Assembly: GCF_020023995.1 (NCBI RefSeq)
Contig: NZ_NRRD01000002.1
Span: forward strand, 124,001 to 188,000
Source of the DNA: Rhodobacter sp. TJ_12
Lineage (GTDB): Bacteria; Pseudomonadota; Alphaproteobacteria; Rhodobacterales; Rhodobacteraceae
Direction: 5' to 3'
DNA length: 64,000 nucleotides
Shown here: positions 45,912-54,972 of the stretch, piece after piece
Numbering within the stretch: position 1 is the stretch's first letter
How the letters are laid out: the number at the start of each line of letters is the position of its first letter
Made by a program: the position numbers and the translations under genes
The notes under the pieces: model-generated
Databases searched by the model: none
The model's input: only the letters and a program-made list of their open reading frames with translations
What the model was told of the DNA's origin: nothing

Positions 45912-46070
45912 ATGTCGGTTCTGACCTATCTCATTCCGATCTCGCTTTTCTTGGGTGGTTTTGGGCTGGTGGCCTTTATCTGGTCGCTCAAGAACCGCCA
46001 ATATGATGATCCTAAGGGCGATGCCGAACGGATCTTGTCGGGCCAATATGACGACCATCCCAAGCCCTGA
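45912..46070 (+). CDS. ccoS: cbb3 oxidase maturation protein CcoS
   Basis: 52 residues, one helix followed by the conserved WSLKNRQYDDPKGDAERIL. Needed for heme and copper insertion into CcoN in relatives. It begins ten bases after ccoI with GGGGAA upstream and ends the unit. Short, but unmistakable from sequence and position. Confidence 0.95.
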   Translation: MSVLTYLIPISLFLGGFGLVAFIWSLKNRQYDDPKGDAERILSGQYDDHPKP

Positions 46071-46101
46071 GCCCTGACGCGCTGCCCCCAGTAACAGGCC
46101 A

Positions 46102-46141
46102 AACAAAAGCCCGGGCGCCATATCGGCCCCGGGCTTTGTTT
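46102..46141. terminator. Bidirectional terminator between ccoS and the carboxypeptidase gene
   Basis: ACAAAAGCCCGGG pairs with CCCGGGCTTTGT across a loop of about a dozen bases, with A-rich left and T-rich right flanks. It can serve ccoS and the convergent gene. Confidence 0.8.
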
Positions 46142-46163
46142 ATAGCGGGTCGCTTGCCGCGCG

Positions 46164-47789
46164 TTACGGGCCGATCACCGTGCAATCGACGGCGCGCGCG
46201 CGCAGGCGGGCGCAGGCCAGATCGGCATTGCCTTGGGTCAGGCCGACAAACAGTGCCTCATGCCCTGCCGGGCGGCTGGCGACCTTGCGCAGCCCATCGC
46301 CCAAGGCGGTGCTTTCCATCAGCGCGGTTTTCAAAAGCGCTTGTTCGGCAGCATATTGCGAGCGGTATTTGCCAAGGCTCACACCCCATTGCCGCCCGCC
46401 CGAGCTGGAGGCCCGTGCCACCACCTCGCGGCGCGCTTGCGGCGCGGGCGGCGGCGGGGTCAGCGCGGCCAAGATCACCGTATCGTTGCGGGGGGCTTGC
46501 CTGCGGCTCATCGCCAAGGTTTCGGGCTGGGCCGTTGCCGTCTGAATAAAGATCGGCGCGCTTGCATCGGTGTCGCCCTGCGCCTGCACGCCGTCGTCTT
46601 CGTCCAGCATCGCCAGCGTTTCAAGCTCCGGTGCGGCGACCTCGACCAGCGGGGCAGGGGTGTCAGGGTCTTCTGCCAAGGCAAGTTGCACCGCCGCCCC
46701 CGTATCGGGCTTGGCGAGGGGGCGCGCGGTGCTGGCTTGCGCCGGAGAAACGGAAATGATCGGTGCCGCGGCAGGCGCGGGCACGGCGGCCGCCAATGCG
46801 ACCGCTGCGGCAATCGCATCGGTATCCACCGCAGGCACCTCTTCGGCCATCGCCAGCGCGATGGCGGGTGTGACCGGGCGCGGCACCGGGCGCGGGCTGG
46901 TTTTGAGCAGCGGGCCGGGCAACCCGGCGGGGGCGGCGGCCAGAAGCATCGGCGGCTCGGGCTTCACGGTGCGGGCGCGGTTGGGCGCGCGGGCAAAGCC
47001 AAGATCCAGAAGTTCGGCCATTTTCGCATTGCGGCTTGCGGTCGATGTGCCGCCGAAAACGGTCGCAATGATACGCTTGTTGCCACGTTTGGCCGAGCCC
47101 ACAAGGTTGAAACCTGCCGCGACGGTATAGCCCGTCTTGATGCCATCGGCGCCTTCATAGGCGTCCAGAAAACGGCGGTTGGTATTATAGACGCGCTTGA
47201 TCCCGGCATCGGCACTGCGGCGCGAAAACAGGTTATAATATTGCGGGAAGTCGTAAAGGATGTGCCGCCCCATGATCGTCATATCATGCGCTGTGGACAA
47301 ATGCCCTTCGCGGGTGAGCCCGTTGGCGTTTTTGAAGGTGGTCTTGGTCATGCCAAGCGCGCGTGCGGTGCGGGTCATACGGACGGCAAATGTTGCCTCG
47401 TCGCCGCCGATGAAATCACCAATCGCAGCAGCCGCGTCATTGGCGGATTTCACCGCAGCCGCGCGGATCAGATAGCGCAGCGCGATCTTTTGCCCGGTCT
47501 TGAGCCCCACGCGCGACGGCGGCTGCGCGGCGGCATTGGCGGAAACGGTCACCATCGTGTCAAGGCTCAGCCGCCCCGCCTCGATTTCCTGAAACGCGAT
47601 GTAAAGCGTCATCATCTTGGTCAGCGACGCCGGATGCAGCCGGGTTTCAGCGTTCTTGGAATAGAGCACCTCGCCCGTGCGGGCATCGATCACATATGCC
47701 GCATAGGGGGCGGCCCAAAGTGCCACCGGTGCCAAAATAAGAAGAATTGCCACAAGCCCTGAACGGACCCAGCACGAAAGCCTGGTCAC
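46164..47789 (-). CDS. Serine D-alanyl-D-alanine carboxypeptidase with SPOR-like domain
   Basis: Periplasmic penicillin-binding protein (S11 family) that trims peptidoglycan stem peptides. 541 residues: signal peptide about 1-26; catalytic domain with S55-LTK58, S115-AN117 and KTG near 218; then about 190 residues of Ala/Pro-rich linker (about 270-450); and a C-terminal SPOR-like module (about 460-541, WGVSLGKYRSQYAAEQALL). SPOR domains bind glycan lacking stem peptides at division sites, so the enzyme may be placed at the septum (inference). Stand-alone gene converging on ccoS. Confidence 0.92.
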   Translation of the reverse strand: MTRLSCWVRSGLVAILLILAPVALWAAPYAAYVIDARTGEVLYSKNAETRLHPASLTKMMTLYIAFQEIEAGRLSLDTMVTVSANAAAQPPSRVGLKTGQKIALRYLIRAAAVKSANDAAAAIGDFIGGDEATFAVRMTRTARALGMTKTTFKNANGLTREGHLSTAHDMTIMGRHILYDFPQYYNLFSRRSADAGIKRVYNTNRRFLDAYEGADGIKTGYTVAAGFNLVGSAKRGNKRIIATVFGGTSTASRNAKMAELLDLGFARAPNRARTVKPEPPMLLAAAPAGLPGPLLKTSPRPVPRPVTPAIALAMAEEVPAVDTDAIAAAVALAAAVPAPAAAPIISVSPAQASTARPLAKPDTGAAVQLALAEDPDTPAPLVEVAAPELETLAMLDEDDGVQAQGDTDASAPIFIQTATAQPETLAMSRRQAPRNDTVILAALTPPPPAPQARREVVARASSSGGRQWGVSLGKYRSQYAAEQALLKTALMESTALGDGLRKVASRPAGHEALFVGLTQGNADLACARLRARAVDCTVIGP

Positions 47790-48046
47790 GGTACTGCCCT
47801 TACACTGCCTCGGATACCCCTGTTTATTCGGGGCTTTCGATTAGCCTAGCATGGGATGTCAGCGGTGAAAACCAAGAAGATTCAAAGGCTTTGGGTGCGG
47901 CCTTGATGCAACGAAAAGGCCCGTTAGCGCTATATTTCGTGCGTTGGGCTTTTGCTCAATCAAAATCTAGTGGCTTTGGTCCGTGGAAAGGCTGGGGCGG
48001 GCTGGTTTCGGTCGGGGCTGCGCGCCCGGGTTGCGCTTTTGCGCGT
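47790..48046. other. 257-bp gap between carboxypeptidase and HAD genes
   Basis: Lies upstream of the carboxypeptidase gene and downstream of the HAD gene, both on the minus strand. AT content is higher around 47920-47970. I see no gene, clear promoter box or terminator. Confidence 0.4.
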
Positions 48047-48742
48047 TCATCCTATCCTTGCGACAAGATCGCTCAGCCCGCCAAGATCGGGCAGTTCGGC
48101 AAAGCGGGGATGGCCTTCGGGGGGCAGGGCATGTTCAAGCGCCCATGTCAGATCATGGGGCACATAAACCCCCCATCCCCCGGCCGCGATCATCGGCAAA
48201 ACGTCCGATTTCAACGAATTGCCGATCATCATGCCCTCATCAGCGCCGCTGCCGTGGCGGGCGAAAACGGTCGTGTAAGTCTCGGGCCGCTTGTCCGAGA
48301 CGATTTCGACCGCGTCGAACAGATCGCCCAACCCCGATTGCGCCAGCTTGCGTTCTTGATCGAGCAAATCGCCTTTGGTGACCAAAACCAGCTTGTAGCG
48401 CCCCGAAAGTGCCTCGACCGCCGCGCGGGCGCTGGGCAGCAGTTCGATCGGATGCGCCAGCATTTCGCGCCCGGCGGCCATGATCTCGCCGATCACCGCA
48501 GCGGGCACCCGGCTTTCGCTGACCTCGATGGCGGTTTCGATCATCGACAGCGTGAACCCCTTCACGCCAAACCCATAATGGCCGATGTTGCGCCGTTCCG
48601 CCGCCAAGAGCCGCTCTTCCAGCCGTTCGGGCGGGGCATGATCGGCCAGCAGGTCGTGAAACCGCGCCTGTGTCAGCCGGAAGAACCGCTCGTTGTGCCA
48701 AAGCGTGTCGTCGGCATCAAAGCCAATGGTCGTCAGCGTCAT
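48047..48742 (-). CDS. HAD family hydrolase
   Basis: 231 residues, a cytoplasmic haloacid-dehalogenase-type phosphatase: motif I FDADDTLWHN (nucleophile D8, acid D10), motif II in VLVTKG, motif III/IV near GNSLKSDV. A helical cap (about 20-95) is present. Substrate unknown. It is divergent from clpS. Confidence 0.9.
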   Translation of the reverse strand: MTLTTIGFDADDTLWHNERFFRLTQARFHDLLADHAPPERLEERLLAAERRNIGHYGFGVKGFTLSMIETAIEVSESRVPAAVIGEIMAAGREMLAHPIELLPSARAAVEALSGRYKLVLVTKGDLLDQERKLAQSGLGDLFDAVEIVSDKRPETYTTVFARHGSGADEGMMIGNSLKSDVLPMIAAGGWGVYVPHDLTWALEHALPPEGHPRFAELPDLGGLSDLVARIG

Positions 48743-48841
48743 GGGCGCCTCCTTGCGTCGTCAAGCTGACGTGAACCCTCTCGTTTGGCAACTGTTCCGC
48801 TTGGGCTTTTTTTCTGCCACCATCTTCCTATATTGACGCGC

Positions 48842-49222
48842 ATGCCCAGCGATTCCCTGCCTTTGGAGGACCCCGTGCTTCAGCCTTTCCTTGCCAGCGC
48901 CGATGACGATGGCGACCGCGAGGGCGATGGCGACGCCGGCCTTGCCACCAAGACGCGCGCGCGCACCAAGCGCCCGCCGATGTATAAGGTGATGCTGCTC
49001 AACGATGATTACACGCCGATGGAATTCGTCGTGCATATTCTTGAGCGGTTCTTTGGCATGACCCATGCGCAAGCCTTTGAAATCATGTTGACGGTGCACA
49101 AAAAGGGGCTTGCCGTGGTGGGCGTTTATTCCTTTGAAGTGGCCGAGACCAAGGTGGGGCAGGTGATGGATTTCGCCCGCCGCCACCAGCATCCGCTGCA
49201 ATGCACGATGGAAAAGGAGTGA
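48842..49222 (+). CDS. clpS: ATP-dependent Clp protease adaptor ClpS
   Basis: Recognises N-terminal Leu, Phe, Tyr or Trp and delivers substrates to the Clp unfoldase. From the ATG it is 126 residues: a disordered acidic N-terminus, then [20 protein letters not shown] and [16 protein letters not shown]. The binding-pocket residues NDDYT and the conserved histidines are present. The ATG lacks a ribosome site; a GTG at 48875 (115 residues) has GGAGG five bases upstream and may be the real start. clpA, usually next, is not here. Confidence 0.92.
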   Translation: MPSDSLPLEDPVLQPFLASADDDGDREGDGDAGLATKTRARTKRPPMYKVMLLNDDYTPMEFVVHILERFFGMTHAQAFEIMLTVHKKGLAVVGVYSFEVAETKVGQVMDFARRHQHPLQCTMEKE

Positions 49223-49249
49223 GGGCACACGCCCTCTGCTGACACCGAC

Positions 49250-50326
49250 ATGAGCCATACCCGTCTGTCGCTGGCGCTCGATGCGCCCGAAGCTTTGCCG
49301 ACCGAGGGACGGATCGCGGTGTTCCGTCCGACCGCCGACACCGATCTGTCGCTCTTGCCCAAGGATCGGGCGCATCTGGTGCAGGGGTTCCGCCCGGATT
49401 ACGATGCCCTTTCGGCGCGTGGCTACACCGTTTCTCCGATGCCCGAGGGGGATTATGCCGCGGCAGTGGTGTTTTTACCCCGCGCCAAGGCCGAGGCGCG
49501 CGCGCTTTTGGCGGCGGCCTGCGACGGGGTTGCCCCCGGTGGCCCGATTTGGGTCGACGGGATGAAAACCGATGGCATTGACTCGATCATCCGTGATGTG
49601 CGCGCGCGTTTGCCGATCTCTGACCCGATCGCCAAGGCGCATGGCAAGATTTTCTCTTTTGCGGCCACGCCGGGCGGTTTGGCGGGCTGGGCGGCGCAGC
49701 CGATGACCCCGGCGGAGGGCTTTACCACCCAGCCGGGCGTGTTTTCCGCCGATGCGGTGGATCGTGGCTCGGCGCTTTTGGCCGCCTGTCTGCCCGACCA
49801 CCTGCCCGCCAAGATGGTTGATCTGGGCGCGGGCTGGGGCTGGCTTTCGGCGCAGGTTTTGGCGCGTGACGGCGTCGAAAGCCTAGAGCTGATCGAGGCC
49901 GAACATGCCGCGCTGGAGTGTGCCAAGCAAAATATCACCGATCCACGCGTGCAGTTCACCTGGGCTGATGTGGGTAAGGTGACGCGCGATCCGCGCCCCA
50001 CCGGCGCGGTGATGAACCCGCCGTTTCACACGTCGCGCAATGCCGATCCGGCACTGGGCGCGGCCTTCATTCGCGCGGCGGCGGGGCTTTTGTCGCTGTC
50101 GGGCACGCTTTGGATGGTGGCGAACCGGCACCTGCCCTATGAGGCCGTCTTGCGCGAAATGTTTCACGAGGTGACCGAATTGACCCCGCCCACGGGGCGC
50201 GACGGGGCCTTTCGTATCTTTCGGGCCGAACGTCCGATTGCCCATGCCGCCAAGCCGGGCAAGGGCGCTCAAACGCCCGCGCCCACCGGGGCAAAGCCGC
50301 GCCGCGTGGCGCGCACCCGCCGCTAA
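49250..50326 (+). CDS. rsmC: 16S rRNA (guanine-N2) methyltransferase, RsmC-like
   Basis: 358 residues with the double-domain RsmC layout: an N-terminal non-catalytic half and a C-terminal methyltransferase (about 180-335) with MVDLGAGWGWLSAQVL and the NPPF motif of N-methyltransferases. Expected to methylate a guanine of 16S rRNA (G1207 in E. coli numbering). A basic Pro/Lys/Arg tail of about 25 residues ends it. Starts 27 bp after clpS. Confidence 0.88.
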   Translation: MSHTRLSLALDAPEALPTEGRIAVFRPTADTDLSLLPKDRAHLVQGFRPDYDALSARGYTVSPMPEGDYAAAVVFLPRAKAEARALLAAACDGVAPGGPIWVDGMKTDGIDSIIRDVRARLPISDPIAKAHGKIFSFAATPGGLAGWAAQPMTPAEGFTTQPGVFSADAVDRGSALLAACLPDHLPAKMVDLGAGWGWLSAQVLARDGVESLELIEAEHAALECAKQNITDPRVQFTWADVGKVTRDPRPTGAVMNPPFHTSRNADPALGAAFIRAAAGLLSLSGTLWMVANRHLPYEAVLREMFHEVTELTPPTGRDGAFRIFRAERPIAHAAKPGKGAQTPAPTGAKPRRVARTRR

Positions 50327-50365
50327 GCCGGCGCCTTTCTTCGGGACCGTCACAAAGGATTTGCC

Positions 50366-51181
50366 ATGACGCTCGCAATTTCTGGCAAGACCGCCATCGT
50401 CACCGGGGCCGCCAATGGTATCGGCTTGGCCATCGCGCGCCATTTCCTTGACCGGGGCGCGCATGTGATCTGCGCCGATATTGACGAGGTGCGGCTTCAG
50501 GCCGAATGGGGCGATGCCGCGCGCGACGAAAACGGGCCGGTGCGGCTTTTCGCGGGCGATCTGTGTGAAAAGCTGACCGCGGCGAACCTTTTGTCGGCGG
50601 CGGTGGATGCGTTCGAGCGGATCGATGTTCTGGTCAATGCCGCGCGCAGTTTCGCCCCCACGCCCGATCCGCTCGACCCGTCCGATTCCGGGCTCGAAGA
50701 GATGCTGGCGCAGAATATGAAATCGAGCTTGCGGCTGTCGCAGATGACGGCCAAGCGGATGATCGCGCTGGCCGAAAAGGAAGAGCGCACCGAGGGCGAG
50801 ATCGGCTCGATCATCAATGTCTCGACCTTGGCGGGGTGCCGTAACCAGCCGCAACTGCTAAACTATTCCATTGCTTGCGCGGCGTTGGATCAAGCGACAC
50901 GGGCGCTGGCCGTGGCGTTGGCGCCGCAGCGCATCCGTGTCAACGGGGTGGCCTTTGCCTCGGTGATGAGTGCCTCTTTGCAATCGGCGCTGAAGGAAAA
51001 CACGCCTTGGCGCGGCGCGATCTCCGAGGGCACGCCGATGGGCCGGATCGCGCCTGCCTCGGAACTGGTTGATACGGTGCAATATCTTGCCTCGCCGGGG
51101 GCGGGTTTTGTCACCGGGCAAATCGTCACCGTGGATGGCGGGCGGGGGCTTTTGGACCCGGTCTGCGTGCCCGCCTACTGA
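50366..51181 (+). CDS. Short-chain dehydrogenase/reductase-like protein without catalytic Lys
   Basis: 271 residues with a Rossmann NAD(P) site TGAANGIG (13-20) and D65, so cofactor binding looks intact. The catalytic serine (S153, NVSTLAG) and tyrosine (Y167) are present, but the expected YxxxK reads YSIAC: C171 replaces the lysine. The NNAG motif is also changed (NAAR). It is thus either a non-classical enzyme or a cofactor-binding protein without SDR chemistry. It follows rsmC by 39 bp and abuts the next gene's stop codon (TGATCA). Confidence 0.85.
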   Translation: MTLAISGKTAIVTGAANGIGLAIARHFLDRGAHVICADIDEVRLQAEWGDAARDENGPVRLFAGDLCEKLTAANLLSAAVDAFERIDVLVNAARSFAPTPDPLDPSDSGLEEMLAQNMKSSLRLSQMTAKRMIALAEKEERTEGEIGSIINVSTLAGCRNQPQLLNYSIACAALDQATRALAVALAPQRIRVNGVAFASVMSASLQSALKENTPWRGAISEGTPMGRIAPASELVDTVQYLASPGAGFVTGQIVTVDGGRGLLDPVCVPAY

Positions 51182-51583
51182 TCATTCCTCTGGATAGGCG
51201 ACGCGGCAGGCCGCCACAGCCGCATTGGCGGCCGGGGTTAACGCGCGCACTCTTTTGCGCAATCCATCGCGCTTGCGCGCCTCGGCTTTGGGGTCAATCG
51301 CCACTTTGCGGGTGCGGGTGACGGTATAATCCTCAAGACACATTTCGGGCTTTTCGATCACCGTGCCATCGGGGCGGGTAATCCTTGTGGTGCCGCAGAC
51401 TTCCCAGCGCGTCATCGGCACGTCATAGTCTTCATAAGCGTAGCCGCGCGCCAGATTGCCTTCCACCGTGGCCAACAGGTTTTGCACGCTGCGCAATTCG
51501 CGCGTTTCGCGGTTGATGCAGCGTTCTTGCGGCGTGCCGCAGGCTGCCAGCACCCCCAAGGCGATCAAAGAAAGCTTGCGCAT
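51182..51583 (-). CDS. Small cysteine-containing lipoprotein, unknown
   Basis: 133 residues. Lipoprotein signal with lipobox LAAC (C15). The mature part has four more cysteines (about 22, 63, 82, 126), able to form two disulfides, and many arginines towards the end. Not recognised; such proteins recur in Rhodobacteraceae as hypotheticals. ATG at 51583 has GGAGA upstream. Its stop touches the SDR stop on the other strand. Confidence 0.78.
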   Translation of the reverse strand: MRKLSLIALGVLAACGTPQERCINRETRELRSVQNLLATVEGNLARGYAYEDYDVPMTRWEVCGTTRITRPDGTVIEKPEMCLEDYTVTRTRKVAIDPKAEARKRDGLRKRVRALTPAANAAVAACRVAYPEE

Positions 51584-51822
51584 CGAAATCTCCGGTCTGG
51601 TTGGGCGCAGTGTTGCCCGAGTGGCGTGCAAGCGCAATGGGGCAGGCGCAATCGGGCAGGCGCGCCAAGATGGCCGGGCGGTTTGCCGCTCGGCTGCGCC
51701 TTTGCCCCCGGAATTTTCACCACGGTGACAAGGAATCGACGCTTGCGCCACAACGGGGCTTTCTTTTTGAGCAAAAGAGGCGTAGGGACTGCGCTTTCCG
51801 TCTTATCGAAAGCCTTCCCCAT

Positions 51823-53775
51823 ATGACCGAGTTCCCCCATCTTCCCGCCGCGCTGTCACAGGCGCTGGCTGCGAAGGGTTACGCTTCCCTCACCCCGGTG
51901 CAGGAGGCGGTGACGAAGCCCGAGGTGGCGGGGCGCGATTTGCTGGTCTCGGCACAGACGGGCTCGGGCAAGACGGTGGCTTTCGGTCTGGCGATGGCTG
52001 GCGAATTGATGGGCGAGGCGGGGATTTCCCCGTACCCCGATCTGCCGCGCGCGCTGGTCGTGGCGCCGACGCGCGAATTGGCGATGCAGGTCAGCCGGGA
52101 GTTGAACTGGCTTTACGCCGGTGCGGGGGCCGTGATCGCGGGGGCCGTCGGCGGGATGGATGCCCGTTCCGAACGGCGCGCGCTGGAACGCGGCGCGCAT
52201 ATCGTCGTTGGCACGCCGGGGCGGATTTGCGACCACATTCGGCGCGGTGCGCTGGATCTGGCGGCGCTGTCGGTCGTGGTGCTGGATGAAGCCGATGAAA
52301 TGCTGGACCTTGGGTTCCGCGAAGATCTGGAATTCATCCTCCAATCGGCGCCCGAAAACCGCCGCACGCTGATGTTTTCGGCCACTGTCCCGCGCGAGAT
52401 TGAGCGGATGGCGGGTACCTTCCAGCGCGAGGCAGAACGGATTTCCACCATTGCCGCGCGCGAAAGCCATGCCGATATTGATTATCGCGCCTTCTTGGTG
52501 GATCGCTCGGATCGGGAAAATGCCATCGTCAACCTGCTGCGCTTTCATGAAGCCGAACGCGCGATTGTCTTTTGCTCGACCCGCGTTGCCGTGGCGCATT
52601 TGACGGGGCGGCTTTTGAACCGGGGCTTTTCGGTCGTGGCGCTGTCGGGGGAGTTGACGCAAGACGAACGCTCGCGCGCGCTGCAAATGATGCGCGATGG
52701 CCGGGCGCGGGTGTGTATTGCCACCGATGTGGCCGCGCGCGGGATCGACCTGCCTGGGCTGGAACTGGTGATTCACGCCGATCTGCCGATGAACCGCGAG
52801 GGTCTTTTGCACCGCTCTGGCCGCACGGGCCGCGCCGGGCGCAAGGGGCTGTCGGCCATCGTCGTGCCCGCCAATATCCGCAACAAGGCGGAACGTCTGA
52901 TCCGCGAGGCCGGCGTCAGCGTGACATGGGATACCGCGCCCACGCCCGAGGCGATCTTGGCGCGCGATGAAGAACGCATTTTGCAAGAGCCGGGGCTGGT
53001 GGAGCCGGTCACGGCCGAAGAATTCGATGCGGTCGAACGCCTGGTCTCGGCCTTTCCGCCCAAGCAATTGGCGGCGGCGGTGCTGCGCCATTTCCGGGCG
53101 GCGCGCACCGCGCCCGAAGACATCGTGCCGATGGTGGTGGGCGAGGGGCCGAAACCCCGCGCGCGCGAAGAATTTGGCGCCGCGCGGTTCTATCGTTTGT
53201 CGATGGGCCATGACCAATGGGTCGATCCGAAATGGCTTTTGCCGATGCTGTGCCGCGCGGGCGATCTGACGCGGCGCGATATTGGTATGATCCGGGTGAT
53301 GGAAGATCATACTTTCGTGCAAATCCATGAATCGGCGGCGGCAAAGTTTGAAGCCGGGCTCGCCCCCTCGATGGTGATGGAAGACAAATGCACCGTCGAA
53401 CCGTTGGCCGAGGCGCCCGCAGGGCTGGAGCGTCCGGCGCCGAAACCGGCGCGTTGGGGCAATAAGAAACCGGGCGCTGGCAAGGGCTTTGGCGGCAAAA
53501 GCTATGGTGACAAGCCGCGCAGCCCGAAGCCGCATCGCAAGGGCCCGCCGCGTGAAGACCGCAGCGAGGGCGGCGAGCGCCAAGAGCGCAGTGAACGCCC
53601 GGCCCGCAAATTTAGCGAAGGCGCGCCCGCCAAAGGCCGCAAAGCCGCCCCTTGGGCGCGCGAAGGCGGGCATGGCGCTGCCACGAAAGAGGGCAAGCCG
53701 AAGGCCAAATACGGCGCAAAGCCCGCAGGCAAGCCGGGCGGTAAACCCGGCCCCAAGAAACCGCGCAAAGCGTAA
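51823..53775 (+). CDS. DEAD-box ATP-dependent RNA helicase
   Basis: 650 residues. Helicase core: AQTGSGKT (motif I), PTRELA, VLDEADEML (DEAD), SAT, and HRSGRTGRAGRKG (motif VI). A DbpA-type RNA-binding domain follows (about 465-530, RFYRLSMGHDQWVDPKWL), then a disordered Lys/Gly/Arg/Pro-rich tail of about 120 residues. Resembles DeaD/CsdA, which act in ribosome assembly and cold adaptation. ATG 51823 is chosen by homology (MTEFPHLPAAL). Ends at a bidirectional terminator. Confidence 0.93.
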   Translation: MTEFPHLPAALSQALAAKGYASLTPVQEAVTKPEVAGRDLLVSAQTGSGKTVAFGLAMAGELMGEAGISPYPDLPRALVVAPTRELAMQVSRELNWLYAGAGAVIAGAVGGMDARSERRALERGAHIVVGTPGRICDHIRRGALDLAALSVVVLDEADEMLDLGFREDLEFILQSAPENRRTLMFSATVPREIERMAGTFQREAERISTIAARESHADIDYRAFLVDRSDRENAIVNLLRFHEAERAIVFCSTRVAVAHLTGRLLNRGFSVVALSGELTQDERSRALQMMRDGRARVCIATDVAARGIDLPGLELVIHADLPMNREGLLHRSGRTGRAGRKGLSAIVVPANIRNKAERLIREAGVSVTWDTAPTPEAILARDEERILQEPGLVEPVTAEEFDAVERLVSAFPPKQLAAAVLRHFRAARTAPEDIVPMVVGEGPKPRAREEFGAARFYRLSMGHDQWVDPKWLLPMLCRAGDLTRRDIGMIRVMEDHTFVQIHESAAAKFEAGLAPSMVMEDKCTVEPLAEAPAGLERPAPKPARWGNKKPGAGKGFGGKSYGDKPRSPKPHRKGPPREDRSEGGERQERSERPARKFSEGAPAKGRKAAPWAREGGHGAATKEGKPKAKYGAKPAGKPGGKPGPKKPRKA

Positions 53776-53783
53776 AAGCAAAA

Positions 53784-53808
53784 AAAGGGGGCCGCTTGGC
53801 CCCCTTTC
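53784..53808. terminator. Bidirectional terminator between helicase gene and hemE
   Basis: AAAGGGGGCC (53784-53793) pairs with GGCCCCCTTT (53798-53807), loop GCTT, with an A-run before and T after. Serves both convergent genes. Confidence 0.9.
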
Positions 53809-53831
53809 GCTTTGGTCTCCCCGACCGCAGC

Positions 53832-54863
53832 TTAGCCGTTGCGGATGGTTTCCATCAGCAAGGTTACGTTCTCCGGATCGGCTTCGGGCGTGATGCCATG
53901 GCCAAGGTTGAAGATATGCGGGCCGTTTTTGAAGGCCGCGACAACCTCTTTCGTGGCCTTCACCAGACCTTCGCCGCCGGTGATCATATGCGCCGGGTTC
54001 AGGTTGCCCTGCACACAGCCATCTTTTTGCACATTGGCCGCGGCCCATTCGGGCGAGACCGAATTGTCAATCGCCACACAGTCCGCGCCGGTTTTCTGCG
54101 CAAAGCCAATGTAGCCGTCGCCCGCTTCACGCGGGAAGGCGATGACCGGCAGGCCCGGGAAGCGGGCTTTGAGTTCGGCGGTGATGCGTTTCGCCGGTTC
54201 GACCGCGAAATCTTCGAAATCTTGGCCCTTCAGGCTGCCCGCCCAGCTGTCGAACAGCTTGACGACTTCACAGCCCGCTTCGACCTGTTTCGACAGATAT
54301 TCGATCGTCGCATCGGTCACCTTGTCAAGCAGCGCAACAAAGGCGGCGCGGTCGGTGTCTTTGAGTTTATGCGCGGCGGCTTGGTCTTTCGAGCCACGGC
54401 CCGCGATCATATAGGTCGCCACAGTCCAAGGCATGCCCGCAAAGCCGATGAAGGTGGTTTCTTTGGGCAGCTCACGCGACAAGATTTTGCAGGTCTCGTA
54501 GACCGGGGCCAGCTTGTCGTGGATGTCGTCTTTGCCTTTAAGCGCATTCACCCCGGCCATGTCCGTCGTGGTGGACATGCGCGGGCCTTCGCCGGTTTCA
54601 AACCACAGATCGGCACCCAAAGCCTGCGGCAAAAGCAAGATATCGGCAAACAGGATCGCGGCGTCAAAGCCAAAGCGGCGGATCGGTTGCAGCGTCACTT
54701 CTGCGGCCAGATCGGGCGTGTAGCACAGGCTCAGGAAATCGCCCGCCTGCGCGCGCGTCGCGCGGTATTCGGGCAGATAGCGGCCCGCCTGCCGCATCAG
54801 CCACACCGGCGGCGTGGGAAGAACTTCGCCCTTCAGGGCGCGCAGGATCGTCTTTTCGGTCAT
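53832..54863 (-). CDS. hemE: Uroporphyrinogen decarboxylase
   Basis: Converts uroporphyrinogen III to coproporphyrinogen III in tetrapyrrole synthesis. 343 residues. [17 protein letters not shown] near the start, [19 protein letters not shown] and [15 protein letters not shown] are family signatures. ATG at 54863 has AAGGAGG upstream. Divergent from hemC, with about 110 bp between carrying an inverted repeat. Confidence 0.97.
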   Translation of the reverse strand: MTEKTILRALKGEVLPTPPVWLMRQAGRYLPEYRATRAQAGDFLSLCYTPDLAAEVTLQPIRRFGFDAAILFADILLLPQALGADLWFETGEGPRMSTTTDMAGVNALKGKDDIHDKLAPVYETCKILSRELPKETTFIGFAGMPWTVATYMIAGRGSKDQAAAHKLKDTDRAAFVALLDKVTDATIEYLSKQVEAGCEVVKLFDSWAGSLKGQDFEDFAVEPAKRITAELKARFPGLPVIAFPREAGDGYIGFAQKTGADCVAIDNSVSPEWAAANVQKDGCVQGNLNPAHMITGGEGLVKATKEVVAAFKNGPHIFNLGHGITPEADPENVTLLMETIRNG

Positions 54864-54909
54864 GGGGGCCTCCTTCACTTGTCCCCTTTCATCGCCCCCT
54901 GCGGCTGAA

Positions 54910-54927
54910 TGTCAAGTCTTGTTGACA
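54910..54927. promoter_or_regulatory. TGTCAA-N6-TTGACA inverted repeat between hemE and hemC
   Basis: Perfect 6-bp arms. Each arm reads TTGACA in the direction of one of the two divergent genes, so these may be back-to-back -35 boxes; the -10 positions are poor matches. Alternatively it is one operator controlling both genes. Confidence 0.5.
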
Positions 54928-54972
54928 GTTGTAAAGCTTGCGCGGGCAATCTGACGCGGATATGCCAAGCAT

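Noticed and set aside
47930-47965. TTTTGCTCAATCAA considered as an FNR box.
   Set aside because: Only the right half matches; the left half should be TTGAT.
53460-53775. Repetitive Lys/Gly/Pro codons at the helicase end, considered as a DNA repeat array.
   Set aside because: Only low-complexity coding sequence of the helicase tail; no regular unit.
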